Below are positions 46,108-56,899 of a DNA stretch of 64,000 nucleotides, in pieces. A model generated the notes under the pieces. It made no database searches. It worked only from the letters and a program-made list of their open reading frames with translations, and was not told where the DNA came from. Position 1 is the stretch's first letter; the number at the start of each line of letters is the position of its first letter. A program made the position numbers and the translations under genes. Origin of the DNA: Furcasterigmium furcatum. Lineage: Eukaryota > Ascomycota > Sordariomycetes > Glomerellales > Plectosphaerellaceae. The DNA is taken from assembly GCA_001599815.1 (NCBI GenBank), contig BCIA01000007.1, forward strand, positions 1,426,001-1,490,000. The letters are read 5' to 3'.

Positions 46108-49100
46108 CTACCAATCCGGCGCGCTTCCGCACCCACCACCTGCCATAATCTCGAGAGGCCTCTTCCTCGCCAGCGGGGCCATGGGCCGCACGCCCGGCTT
46201 CTTGCCCCTGATGCCCTTGAACCCGGTCTTCTTGTCCAGCTCCTCGAACTGGCCTTGGCCCTCGCCCTTTTTGACGAGCCACTTGCTCGTGCCGAGCGCG
46301 GCGTCCAGCTCCTCAACGGACGGGAGCTTGACGTACACGAGCCCGTCGGCGCGCTCCTCGACATCAAACGTCGCGATGGACATCTCCGCGTCGTTCTTGC
46401 AGTCGCCGGACGAGAGGTCGAAGTTGCGCTTGTGGTACGGGCAGGACACCCACGGCGCGGGGCGGGAGGACGGCCCCGTGCCCGTGCCGTTGGAGCTGCA
46501 CGCGCTGTCGGGCTTGGCGGCGTCGTCGCACGACGAGCTCCCCGCGTCGGCAGGGGAGGACTCGCCGATGAGGCCGTCCGAGAGGACGAAGGCGCGCTTG
46601 TGGGGGCACATCTGCTGGGTGGCGTAGTACCGGCCGCGGACGCGCCAGACGGCGAGCTGGGTGTCGCCGCGCTTGACGGTGGCGGAAATGCCGTTGGGCG
46701 CGTCGTCCGCGTCGGCGAAGAAGGAGGCCTCGAGCATGGGCTGCCAGGAGGTAGAGGTCCACTTTGAACGGAGGGACTTGAAGTCCTCCTTGGCGGAGCC
46801 GACGGCGTCGTCGTTGGCCCAGAAGACGGGGCGCTCCTGGCCACGGTCGATCTCGACCTCCATGTTACTGATGTTCTCGTCCGTGTTGGCGAACTGCTTG
46901 AACTTGCTTGTGACGGCGGGGTCCTTGAGAGCCTCGGCCCACTCGTCGAAGAACGAGTCAACGAGCTCCTGCATCTGAGCCTCGAGGGAGGCGCAGATGC
47001 CGAGTTTATCCTCGAGGACGACTTCCTGGAGATATTTGAGGCCGCCGGGGAGGTTTTCGAGCCAGCGGGCCGTGCGCTGGAGTTTGTCGGCAGTGCGAAT
47101 GTAGAACATGAGATATCGGTCGAGGATGGGGATGACCTCGGTGGGAGGGACGTCCTTGGCGAGAAGTTCCGCGTGCTTGGGGTTGGCGCCACCATTGCCT
47201 GCGACGAAGATGTTGAAGCCCTTCTCCGTGGCGATGAGGCCGAAGCTGAAGGACGTCGGTCAGTGACATGCAGGAGAAATAGGGGGTACTATGAACACTC
47301 ACTCCTTGCTCTGCGCCTCGGCACACTCGCGGACACAGCCGCTCACACCGCCCTTGAACTTGTGCGGCGCGCGGATACTCTTGTATCTCTCCTCAAGCCT
47401 AACGGCCATTCCGACACTGTCGCCAACACCATAGCGGCACCATGTCGTACCGACACAGCTCTTGACTGTTCGCAGGGACTTGGCATAGGCGTGGCCAGAT
47501 TCCATGCCGGCGGCAACGAGCGCTCTCCAGATTTCGGGGAGGTCCTGCTTCTTCGCACCGAACATGTCGATACGCTGGCCGCCGGTAATCTTGGTGTAGA
47601 GGTTGTACTTGGTCGCGACCTGACCGATAACGACGAGCTTCTCTGGTGAGATCTCACCACCAGACATACGGGGGACAACGCTGTACGTGCCGTTGCGCTG
47701 AATGTTGCCGAGGAAGCGGTCGTTCGTATCCTGCAGGCCGTGCATGGGCTTGGCCATGACGTGCCTGTTCCAGAGAGAACTGAAGATGCTGCCGAGGGTG
47801 GGCTTGCAGGCCTCGCAGCCGAGAGACTCCTTGTCGTTCCCGGCCTCGCGCATGACCTCGGGGAGGGTGCGCAGGCCCTTGACCATGATGATGTTGTACA
47901 GGTCGGCACGGCTGTAGTTGAAGTGGGGGCACAGATGGTTCTTGACCTCTTGACCCATGGAGGCCATGGTCTTGTTGAAGATGGTGGTGACGATAGGCAT
48001 GCAGCCTCCGCAGCCGGTGCCGGCCTTGGTGCACGCCTTGACGTCGCCGATGCTCGTGCAGGTGCCGTTCTTGACGCCCTCGACGACATCGCCCTTGGTG
48101 ACGTTATGGCAGGAGCAGATCTGGGTGTCGTGGGACAGATCGTCGCCGTCGTCCTCGCCATCCTTTTGCGCGCCGAGAATGAGTTGGCTTGGCGGTAGAT
48201 CCAACTCCTTCATATTCTTGACCATCGGCACAAGCTTGATGTAGTCCTTGGTGTCGCCGATCATCATGCCGCCCAGGAGATATTTGCCGTCCTCGGTGAA
48301 GATGTACTTCTTGTACACGTTCTGGAAGGGGTCGCGGTAGGTGAGGGCCTTGACAGGAGCCGGAGGCTGGCCGTTGGTCAGGGCCTCGATGGCGGTCTGC
48401 TTCTCCCCGTTCTGGGCCTTCTTCGCATACCGAGGGGGCAGGTACTTGGGGCCGTCGCGGTCAGCGAAGAAGTCTCCAAAACTGGCGACATCGACGCCGA
48501 GCAGCTTGAGCTTTGTGCTAAGGTCTGGTCGCTTGAATATCCTCCCTTCGTGAAGCTCTGATTGTGTCAGGTTGAAGGAGAGAACATCCGCCATCTCCAC
48601 GCCGGGGGCGATCAGTCCAAACGTCTGGGCCTGCCAGCTCGCGCACTCGCCAATGGCAAAGATGTCGGGGATGCTCGTGCTCAGGTCATCGTTGACGATG
48701 ATACCGCCTCCGCGATCCGCGCACTTGATGCCCACTTTCCGGGCGAGCTCATCTCGGGGCCGCACGCCAATGGCGAAGCAAATGGTCGAGCAGTCCATCC
48801 TCTCGCCGTCCTCGAAGACGACGCCCTGCACGTTGTTGTCGGCGTCGACCTCGATCTTGCCCACCCGCTTGCTGAGGAGAACGTCCAGACCAAGGTCCCG
48901 GACCTGGCTGACGACCATGTTGCCTGCATCCGCATCGAGCTGTCGGCTGAGGACCCAGCGGTTGCGCTCGATGAGCTTCACCTTGTCGTAGCGCTCCAGA
49001 TCCATCATTGCCTTAGCGGCTTCCAGGCCCAGAAGACCACCTCCCACAACGGTACCCACCGTTCCTTCCCTCGTGTCGGCGAAGTCGATGAGTCGGGTAA

Positions 49101-49692
49101 GGTCGTCGATCGTGCGATACACGAAAACACCGTTGGCGTCATGGCCAGGGGTGTGTCTTGGCAAGACGGCATCCGAGCCTGTCGCCAAGACGAGAACATC
49201 ATAAGGGACAACCTCGCCGGTGGAACATGTCACGTTCTTGGCCGTCGAGTCGATGTCTGTGACTTTTGTGTTGAGATGGTAGCCCAATGCGCCTTCAGGG
49301 CTGCTGTGGTACTGGGAAGCGGGTCATGTCAGCCGAATGTGACAAACGGCAACGTGCCAGAATCAGATCATGCTGGCAGTCCGAGAGATCATCCTTACCC
49401 ATTCTGTGGGGTTGAGGTAGAGGTTCTCTACTTTTCGGTGGTCGAAGAAACTCGTCAGACCGACGCGGTTGTAGGCAACGTGGGCTTCCTCTCCGATGAT
49501 GACGATGTTCCAGAGTCGAGTGCGGGCGTCGAGTTTGAGGACCTTTTCGCTAGGGGTGTGTTAGCGATGGTGATCGATCTCGTGGCGAACACATCGTCTA
49601 AGTGAGGTCCGTCCGACTTACACAAAGGCAATGCCCACCATCCCCAGGCCGACCACCACGAGCTTCTTGCGCTCGCCCGCCGCGACCGCCAT
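46108..49692 (-). CDS. niiA: Assimilatory nitrite reductase [NAD(P)H]
   Basis: Reduces nitrite to ammonium in nitrate assimilation. Exons are 49692-49622, 49549-49399, 49311-47303 and 47245-46108 (1122 aa, normal for fungal NiR). Domains in order: FAD-binding [13 protein letters not shown]-binding [12 protein letters not shown]; the BFD-type [2Fe-2S] cysteine cluster CSCHNV..GCGGC; nitrite/sulfite-reductase ferredoxin halves; the siroheme-4Fe4S cysteines in [12 protein letters not shown] and [11 protein letters not shown]; then a C-terminal Rieske domain with CPHKRAF and CPYHKRNF. Between the two Rieske motifs lies an Ser/Gly/Asp-rich insertion of about 25 residues. The upstream region holds GATA and CTCCGAGG sites (separate entries), implying AreA/NirA control. 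No nitrate reductase or nitrate transporter gene is in the window. Confidence 0.96.
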
Positions 49693-50211
49693 TGTGAGGA
49701 GTGAGATCGAGAGTAGTCTGCAGGTGAGATCTGGATGAGAGATGCTGTTCTGCGATGCGGCTCGGCTGTAAGAGCACGCGCGAGGGGTATCACAATGCGA
49801 CGAAATGGAAAAGTGTATGATGGAATGGGGAAAAAAAGATCCAAGTTTTGGTATTACACTCTAGATACGACGAAATATCAGTCCACGAGGGACGGGACGG
49901 GATGCCGCACGCCACTTGGCCCAGCTGGTCTTCCGGACCGGCCCAGCCATGAGAAGATGAAGTCGAAGGAGACCCGTCACAAAGGCCCAGGCAGTGCCCC
50001 TCTAGATCGTGCATCTCCGGGGGCATCGGGTTGGGGAGCTGGAGCGGGCGCTGAGGTGGGTGAGAAACTGGCATATGGGAGACGCGTGATTGGGCGGGAG
50101 GACTCGGGTGTTAGCAATTAGCATGTTCAACTGGGTGGGTGGGAGATCTGTGATGCGATCCGAGCGGGCGTCGAACGATTGCCGTGGCGGTGGTGCTGTC
50201 AGTGACGACGT

Positions 50212-50219
50212 CCTCGGAG
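50212..50219 (-). promoter_or_regulatory. NirA/NIT4-type site CTCCGAGG
   Basis: Read on the minus strand, in the direction of nitrite reductase transcription, this is CTCCGAGG. It matches the CTCCGHGG consensus known for the nitrate-specific Zn2Cys6 regulator NirA. It lies about 520 bp upstream of the nitrite reductase ATG and 79-253 bp from four GATA sites. Confidence 0.6.
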
Positions 50220-50297
50220 GCTAAGGCACGGAGAAGCACGAGACAGAGTTGTCAGAGTGAAGGTCGAGACATTTCCAGCGATGGGGCTGATGGAGAG

Positions 50298-50472
50298 AGA
50301 TAAGGGCCGATCCGGGAAGATAACGTGCATCTAGCCAATCAGGCGCTGCAGCGGGACAGGTGGGGCGGGAGACAGCGCCCGCGGAGAAGACAGACTCAGG
50401 AACGGGTCGCCGTAAAGATAAGCCTCCTGCTAAACATTGGATGTTCAGACTTTTAGGGGTCCTCGAGATAAG
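50298..50472 (+). promoter_or_regulatory. Cluster of four AGATAA (AreA/NIT2 GATA) sites plus a CCAAT box
   Basis: AGATAA occurs at 50298-50303, 50318-50323, 50416-50421 and 50466-50471, all on the plus strand, matching the HGATAR consensus of the nitrogen regulator AreA/NIT2. A CCAAT pentamer (50335-50339), the HAP-complex core, sits among them. Four such hexamers within 175 bp is well above what a GC-rich sequence would give by chance. The position, 600-780 bp upstream of the nitrite reductase start, fits a nitrogen-controlled promoter. Confidence 0.65.
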
Positions 50473-50827
50473 CATACAAAAGAGATCAGGGTGCCCGAGG
50501 AGAAACAACTGATTCGAGCGATTTCTTTTCGAGCTGAGGCAATTGGGCAGTGGAGGGAGAGGGATGTCAATTTTTGTGCTCAGCAACCCGTCTGAATGTG
50601 CATCTCCAGAGGCTCTGTCGAGCGTGTTAGTCAGGAGCCGCATTCACCACCTCAACCACATGAGAGTTACATGGCAATATCCAGACGCTGACTCAATAAT
50701 ACTTCACGGTCGTCGTATTTCTTGATACATCGTACAGACATGATAACACCCAGATCAGATGCAGATAGATGACAGCTGGAAATGGAACACCGCGCACTTA
50801 CTTACCTCGTGCCTCACCCTCCAGCCC

Positions 50828-53277
50828 TCATGCCGACGAGGACAGGCTGCTGAAGCTCGGCACATCTCCGTCACAGTCGAAGTCTCTGTCCCAAGCCTTC
50901 TCCGGCATGATCCCTCCCGCGAGCGCCTTCTTATAGCTCCAAAGTGGTGCATCCTCCGTGTCCCACGTCCAGTACCACCACCCCCACCCCTTCTCGAACG
51001 AGTGCATCTGCGCCTCCGCGAACATCTTGAGGAACTTCTTGTACTCGTCACTCATGTCCTCCACCTTGGCGTTCGCCGGCCCGCAGTCGCACCGATCGTC
51101 CTGGCTCGGGCACCGCGGCTCCAGCACGTCCCCTCCCGCGTCCGGTGTGCGGTACGTCCCCGTCCACCGGTTCCCCCAGCCCACGTTCGTGAGGTACTTG
51201 GCGCAGTCCGAGTCCGCCTGCGACCACTCCGCGAACATGGTCGGCCCGTATCCCGTCGACCGGTCCATGCTCTCCTGTGCCTGCTTGGTCCACCCATCGC
51301 ACGCGTACTCCACCTTCTTCTGGTGGCTGAACGCGATCTGGTCCGTGTTGAAGATCACGTACTGGTGCACGTCCAGCACCATGTCGTCGTACCCCGTCAT
51401 CTGCCCCTGCCAGTTGTGCAGGCCCATGAAGCCGTCCCCGAATACCACCGCCGCCTTGACGCCGTTGTCGCGGACAAGCTTGTACACGTCCTCGTTCCAC
51501 TGCACGACCGCCGACGTCTCCAGCTCCGTCATCTTGGGCTCGTTCGCCAGCCCGTAGAACGCGATGATGTTCTTGTACCGGTCCTGCGCGAAGAACTTGG
51601 ACAGTTTGTCGTGGAACTCCACCGACCGCTTGCGGTTCTCCTCTCCGTTGGTCCCGTTAAGCCAGTTCACCGCACCCCAGCGGCCCGAGTGGTTCCACCC
51701 GTTCTGGGACCCCGGGATGCCGTGCGGGTCCAGGTTGACCCGGAGCCCGTACTTGCGCGCCCACTCGATGCCCCGGAGCAGGTACCGCCATGACGTCCGG
51801 AAAAGGTACGGCTCGTTTTCGTACAGCTCCACGGCCCAGTATCCGAACGGGATGCGGACATGGTCGAGTCCGGCGTCGCGGATCTCCTTGAATGTCGACT
51901 CGGTCACGAATGTGGCGTAGTGCTTTTCCAGGACCTCCCGCTTCTTGCGAGTCCCGAGGTGCTCACAGAGTGACCACTCGTCGATGATGTTATAGCGGGA
52001 GTCGTAGTTGAAAAAGGATGGCGTGATGAACGGCTCGAGGTTGAGCCAGCCACCCACGTTAACACCGCGAGCCGGCTTCTTCTCGTAGGGTCCCCAGCTC
52101 TTGTCCAAGGCCGGCACCTTGTCGTTCGCCCGAGCCGAGTCGTCCCATTCATCGAAAAGCCCCATGACCGGGAGACCTCCTACCATGCGGTCTGTGAAGG
52201 TGATGTTGAAGTCAGTCGTGTCTTCCCAGCTGAAAGGGTCGAGGTCTGATCCCCGCCACTGCATGGGGATGCTGTCCTTGTCCTTGCCGTCGAGGTCAAC
52301 CGTAGAAGGGCCGTCGTCGGACGAATTATTGTTGTTGTTGTTCGAGACGACCACAGCTACCGGGATGATGATGGCTAGCAACACCACGAAGATTCCGGCA
52401 CAGATCCCTGAGATGCGTCAGTATGTAGTCTAGGCACGACCAAGACGCCCTTCTAGAACTTACAGATCTTCTTCCGCTTCCTTACAGGTCGAGGGGGATC
52501 GTACTCGGACTCATCCTTCTCGTTAGTGGGCACACTGCTCCCGCCTCCGCCCCGCAGTTTACCAAAGAAGTTGGTGAGGCGATTTCCCTGGCCCTCCTCT
52601 AGCACGGCGCCGCTGACCATGCGTCGGTCATTTCGCTTCTGCGGTTTGGCTAGCTTGAGGGGTTTCTCATACTCCAGGTCTGAATAGCTGTCATGGGTCA
52701 TCCGCTTTGTCCTCGGAGAGTCCTCATACTGGCTGAAGCGACGCTCATCTTCCCATCTTCGTCGTTCCTCTTCGGCGGCCGCTCGCCGCTTGTCTTCTTC
52801 TTTTCTTCGCTTCCTGGCCTCGTGACGCCGTCTTCTTTCTCGCTCTCGCTCTTCATCTTCGTGCTCGTATGCTTGGTCGTGTGAGCGATGACGTTGGTGT
52901 CGCTCCCGGTCCCGGTCCCGATCCCGTTCTCGTTCTCGTTCCCCGTCTCTGTCGTGACTTCTGTGTCGGTCTCGTGACTGGCCGGCGGCTCGTCTGGGGG
53001 TATCTCGGGAGTTATGGTCGTTCAATTGGGCGAGGGCATCGGCAGAGAGCGAATGCGACCGGGAGGATCTCTGCGGCTGCCTGCTGTCCTCCGAGCCCGA
53101 TGCCGTTGGCGGTTTTCGTGAACGGCGTCGCTCCCGCCTTTCCTCACGCCGTTCGTCAATCTCTCGACTCTCGGCATGGGATGATCTCTGGCGGCGGTGT
53201 CGCCTCTCTCCCCCTCCGGATGAATCTCGCCGGTGACGTGGCGGGCGGGAAGAAGAATCCCTCTCCCTCGAGGGCAT
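50828..53277 (-). CDS. Type II membrane glucan 1,3-beta-glucosidase (ExgD-like, GH5)
   Basis: Exo-beta-1,3-glucanase acting on cell-wall glucan. Exons 53277-52464 and 52407-50828 give 797 aa. Residues 1-270 form a cytoplasmic Arg/Ser/Glu-rich tail with RERE and RDRD repeats. One signal-anchor helix, WICAGIFVVLLAIIIPVAVVV (about 272-292), is created across the intron. An Asn/Ser linker follows, then the GH5 domain: GVNVGGWLNLEPF, HVRIPFGYW, the acid/base Glu in LANEP (about 561) and the nucleophile Glu in FAEWSQ (about 665). Several NxS/T sites suggest glycosylation. This long charged tail plus anchor is the architecture of Aspergillus ExgD. Confidence 0.92.
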
Positions 53278-53745
53278 GCTGGTTGTGCTGATGCTGAAGA
53301 ATGCAAAATCGGTGGAGTAGTGTTGACTGTGGAATGGTGTTGTGTCGCTACAGTGAACTCAAAGATATCTTCTGAGACAATGCTTTTCTTGAATGACGGG
53401 AGGGCCAAAACACCAAGCCCAAAGGACGGCGATGTTCCCTGTTCGGAGGCGTGTTGGTGACGATTGCTGTTGGCAGGGCAACAATCTTATCGGTTAGCGT
53501 ACCTTACTTAAGCGAGACCCGGGGTGACCCGCCAAAGAACGCCGAGGCCGCTTTTCAAGGCCGGGGTCGATTGAGTCGCCCCGCGAATGCCGTCGCAAGC
53601 CGAACTTACATCACTGCACCGCCGTTCCCCTCGGCGAAGGAGGCAGAGGACTTCGACACTCGACCTTCTTCTGTATTTCCCAGAGAAACCCAATTCCTGT
53701 CGTCAAGTAGATTCCAGCAAAGAATTTGCACTTCCGACAAAAATC
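53278..53745. other. Divergent spacer between glucanase and dehydrogenase genes
   Basis: About 470 bp shared promoter region. In-frame open sequence upstream of the dehydrogenase ATG (from 53587) lacks family similarity and is taken as leader. Confidence 0.5.
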
Positions 53746-55009
53746 ATGAAGCAGGTTACGTTACGAGCCGCCAAGAGAGCGCTGGCGCCCTCCCTGTCAA
53801 CCCGCCTCCCGGTTGCCGTCGCCCTCCAGCGAGCATACTCGACACACCCACCCAACGCGAAGCTCAACCTCCCCGTCGACTACGGCACGACACCCCTACT
53901 CGCACATAGCTCGCAGGCGGCGTTGGCCTCGCCCGAGCTCTCCGCAGAAGTCCGCAATGGCACCACAAAGAAGATGAACCTCTTCCAGGCCGTCAACGAC
54001 GCCCTGTCCACCGCCCTGGCCGAGGACGACTCGGTCATGGTCTTCGGCGAGGATGTGGCCTTTGGCGGCGTCTTCCGCTGCACGATGAAGCTGGCGGAAA
54101 CATACGGCGCCGACCGCGTCTTCAACACCCCTCTGACGGAACAGGGCATCATGGGCTTCGCCATCGGCGCCGCAGCGGAGGGCTCGCGGCCCGTGGCCGA
54201 GATCCAGTTCGCCGACTACGTCTACCCGGCGTTCGACCAGCTCGTCAACGAGGCGGCCAAGTACCGCTACCGCGACGGAGCCTGCGGCCGCAGCGTCGGC
54301 GGGCTGACCGTCCGCATGCCCTGCGGCGGCGTCGGCCACGGCGCGCTCTACCACTCCCAGTCCCCCGAGAGCTTGTTCACTCACATCCCGGGACTGAAGG
54401 TCATCATGCCCCGCTCGCCGCTCCAGGCGAAGGGCCTCCTCCTCGCTGCCATCCGCAGCAACGACCCCTGCGTGTTCATGGAGCCCAAGATCCTGTACCG
54501 CGCTGCGGTCGAGCAGGTCCCGACGTCCTCGTACGAGCTGCCGCTCGGCAAGGCGGAGACTCTGAAGGAGGGCAAGGACGTCACCATCGTCTCGTACGGA
54601 CAGCCGCTGTACACGTGCATGTCGGCGATCAAGAAGGCCGAGGAGGACCTGGGCATCTCCGTGGAGCTGATTGACCTGCGGACGCTGTACCCGTGGGACA
54701 AGGAGACGGTGTTCAACAGCGTGCGCAAGACGGGGCACTGTATCGTGGTGCACGAGTCCATGGTGAACGCCGGCATCGGAGCAGAGGTCGCGGCATCGAT
54801 CCAGGAGGATCCTGAGACGTTCGTGAGGCTGGAGGCACCGGTGTCGAGGGTAGCGGGCTGGAGCATCCCGACGCCGCTGTTGTTTGAGAGGTTCAATATC
54901 CCAGATGTTGCGAGTAAGTCATTATGAGCCCCGCTGCCATTTTGAGCAGATGCTAACATTTTACCTTTCAGGGATATACGACAGCATTAAGGAGGTGTTG
55001 AAGTACTAA
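53746..55009 (+). CDS. Branched-chain 2-oxoacid dehydrogenase E1 beta subunit
   Basis: Beta chain of the thiamine-diphosphate E1 component of the mitochondrial complex that oxidises the 2-oxoacids of Val, Leu and Ile. Exons 53746-54913 and 54972-55009 give 401 aa; the last 13 codons are added by the second exon (ending YDSIKEVLKY). A basic presequence (RAAKRALAPSLSTRLPVAVALQRAYST) precedes the transketolase-like fold: MNLFQAVNDALSTAL, FGEDVAFGGVFRCT, NTPLTEQGIMGFAIG, FADYVYPAFDQLVNEAAKYRYR, and the C-terminal domain with DLRTLYPWDKETV. The GVFRCT and YRDGACGRSVGGLTVR context distinguishes it from pyruvate dehydrogenase E1 beta. It is convergent with the F-box gene, 94 bp apart. Confidence 0.94.
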
Positions 55010-55103
55010 TGCTGAGTTCATAACTCGGGCGACGATTAGACCCGTAGCTTTATCTTAGCCGAGCATTTTCCATTGAGAAGAAAATCTAGAATACATTGGC
55101 TAT

Positions 55104-56369
55104 CTACACTTCACTGCTGAATCCTACCATTTGGAGTCGTCGACCAACCCGAGCTGTTGGGTGAGGAGTTGAGGGCTCACGTTGGGGTCTACTGCCCTTT
55201 TCCGCCCAGGAGCTCTTTATACTGCCAGCTGAATGCTTCAAGTAAGTCCGTCTGACTCCGGTTCCTCTTTCCACCACAACATGAGCCCGCCATTCCGGGG
55301 CTATAGGTAAGCGGCCGTCGTCGCGCCCGAAGTCCTTCCAGGATCGAATAACAAGCCGATGAGTCCCGTGACAGTCCTCCTTAATAGTGACTTCGCACTC
55401 CGTCGGACAATGCCGACAAGCAAATGCAACGCGTGTCCCCGGCACTGACCAGAGGCATTTCTCGATGCTCCTCTCCAGCCGGGTGTCGCGGCTGATGGGC
55501 AACTCCTCCTGCTTCTCTAGCTGCCAGAGTCTCAGGCCACCGGGGGGCACATTTACATGCGGGCAGAGGGGAATGAGAAAGTTGAAGTGATGAAAGTCCT
55601 GTTGGCAAATGGCGCCCGATCCCGGTACGGGCGACGGGTTTATGGAGCTGAACGCCCGTTCCTCGTACACAGTGAAGCGGCCGTCGAGTATCTTTGACTC
55701 AGCCCGATAAGATTCTTTAACGGGGAGTAAGTCGTCCGACTCGTAGCTAAATGGGGCTAGTAGATTTTCTAGGTGCTGTTTCTGGGTATCATTTAGTCGT
55801 GAGAGCCGGGTGTACTTGAGGGCGAGCTGGACGTGGTTGTGCTGGAGTCGGGGATGGCCGAGAAAATACAGGTCCCGGAGAAGGGTCGAGTATCTGAGGG
55901 CAAGCCGGAGGTGGTTGTCCAGGCGTCGGGGACGTCCGTGATAGAACATTTCCTCAACGATGGGAGTAGAAAACCATGCACATGGTGTTTTGGGTGTTGA
56001 GGGCGTGTCCGCCAGGTCCACGCGGTGCAGGCTGCAACAGCCGACGCAAACCCAACATGTTGGCGACACATATGCAAGCCCAGTCCAGAAGGTCATCTGC
56101 TCGGAAGTGGAGAGAGTCTCTAGTGCGGAAGGCCAATATTGAGCGTATTGCGTCCGTAAAGCTCTGCAGGTATGCGATAGAATGAAAAGGTCGTGGAGCG
56201 CGAGCTCGGCCGAAATAAGCAGTAGGATTTCGACGGGGAGATCGAGGAGACTTGTTTTGCTGGCGGTCGGCTCATGTTGGGAGGACGAGGATCGTTGGCA
56301 ACGCGAGTCGTTTCTTCGTCTTCTTATGAACCCAGGCAGGTGTTTGATTCTCTTCTTGATGGACATCAT
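55104..56369 (-). CDS. F-box protein
   Basis: Predicted substrate receptor of an SCF ubiquitin ligase. Single exon, 421 aa. The F-box at about 39-75 reads LLDLPVEILLLISAELALHDLFILSHTCRALR, with the L-P and L-I-S-x-L positions expected for Skp1 binding. Downstream is a Cys-rich spot (CWVCVGCCSLH, about residue 107) and a second cysteine group (CRHCPTECEV, about 316), which together could bind zinc. The basic N-terminus (KKRIKHLPGFIRRRRN) may direct it to nucleus or membrane. The substrate-binding part has no recognisable repeats, so the target is unknown. Confidence 0.82.
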   Translation of the reverse strand: MMSIKKRIKHLPGFIRRRRNDSRCQRSSSSQHEPTASKTSLLDLPVEILLLISAELALHDLFILSHTCRALRTQYAQYWPSALETLSTSEQMTFWTGLAYVSPTCWVCVGCCSLHRVDLADTPSTPKTPCAWFSTPIVEEMFYHGRPRRLDNHLRLALRYSTLLRDLYFLGHPRLQHNHVQLALKYTRLSRLNDTQKQHLENLLAPFSYESDDLLPVKESYRAESKILDGRFTVYEERAFSSINPSPVPGSGAICQQDFHHFNFLIPLCPHVNVPPGGLRLWQLEKQEELPISRDTRLERSIEKCLWSVPGTRVAFACRHCPTECEVTIKEDCHGTHRLVIRSWKDFGRDDGRLPIAPEWRAHVVVERGTGVRRTYLKHSAGSIKSSWAEKGSRPQREPSTPHPTARVGRRLQMVGFSSEV

Positions 56370-56899
56370 GATAGTGACCAGTGGTGTTTGGAGCCGACTG
56401 TAGACAGGGCTGTTCGATCAGACCATCCAGATGCGTTCCAATGGACTCGGACAAGTCAGATCCTCCCCAAGACTACCCCTTATTCCTATATATGGATTCA
56501 TCGTGATTCTATGGCGCCTCAGCCTGACACCGCCATGCAACTGTAGCCTTATGCGCCATACTTCCAGAACTGCGTTGACGCCTGTGGATGATGGTGAGCT
56601 GCTGCACACCGACATGATAGCTCGCGGTGAGGCGCAAGTGGCAGTACAACTGCAGGAGTATCATCATTCATCGTCAGCGCCGACGTCTCAGGTCTGCTCA
56701 AGATCCAACGCCTCAGATCTGGGTGGATGAAAAGGGGCGGTGCACGGACCACGTTTCTCCACGTGATGCTCCGTCGGCGGGAGTGTTGGCGGGGCAGGAG
56801 ACACCATGGAACATCCGCGACAACAGCCACCAAGCCCAACCTCGAGTTGCCCTCACCCCTTCATCCCACAGCTCTGCACCCGCCCATTCGCAAGGCAGA
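56370..56899. other. Divergent spacer between F-box and capping-protein genes
   Basis: 530 bp with overlapping short frames only. It should hold both promoters. No feature recognised. Confidence 0.45.

Larger units (their letters stand above)
49693..50827. other. Nitrite reductase promoter region
   Basis: 1.1 kb between nitrite reductase and the 3' end of the glucanase gene (both minus strand), so regulatory sites here can be assigned to nitrite reductase. Frames inside it (for example 50221-50643) look non-coding. Regulatory sites are listed separately. Confidence 0.6.

Noticed and set aside
46029..47195. 388-codon minus-strand frame
   Set aside because: Out-of-frame shadow of the last nitrite reductase exon; Ser/Arg/Pro-rich translation is typical of a shifted GC-rich frame.
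48562..49605. 347-codon plus-strand frame
   Set aside because: Antisense shadow of nitrite reductase exons.
50010..50020. Second NirA-like CTCCGGGG in the nitrite reductase promoter
   Set aside because: The variable position is G, which the CTCCGHGG consensus excludes.
50759..51793. 344-codon plus-strand frame rich in Arg, Val and Pro
   Set aside because: Antisense shadow of the GH5 glucanase.
53896..54753. 285-codon minus-strand frame
   Set aside because: Antisense shadow of the branched-chain dehydrogenase E1 beta gene.
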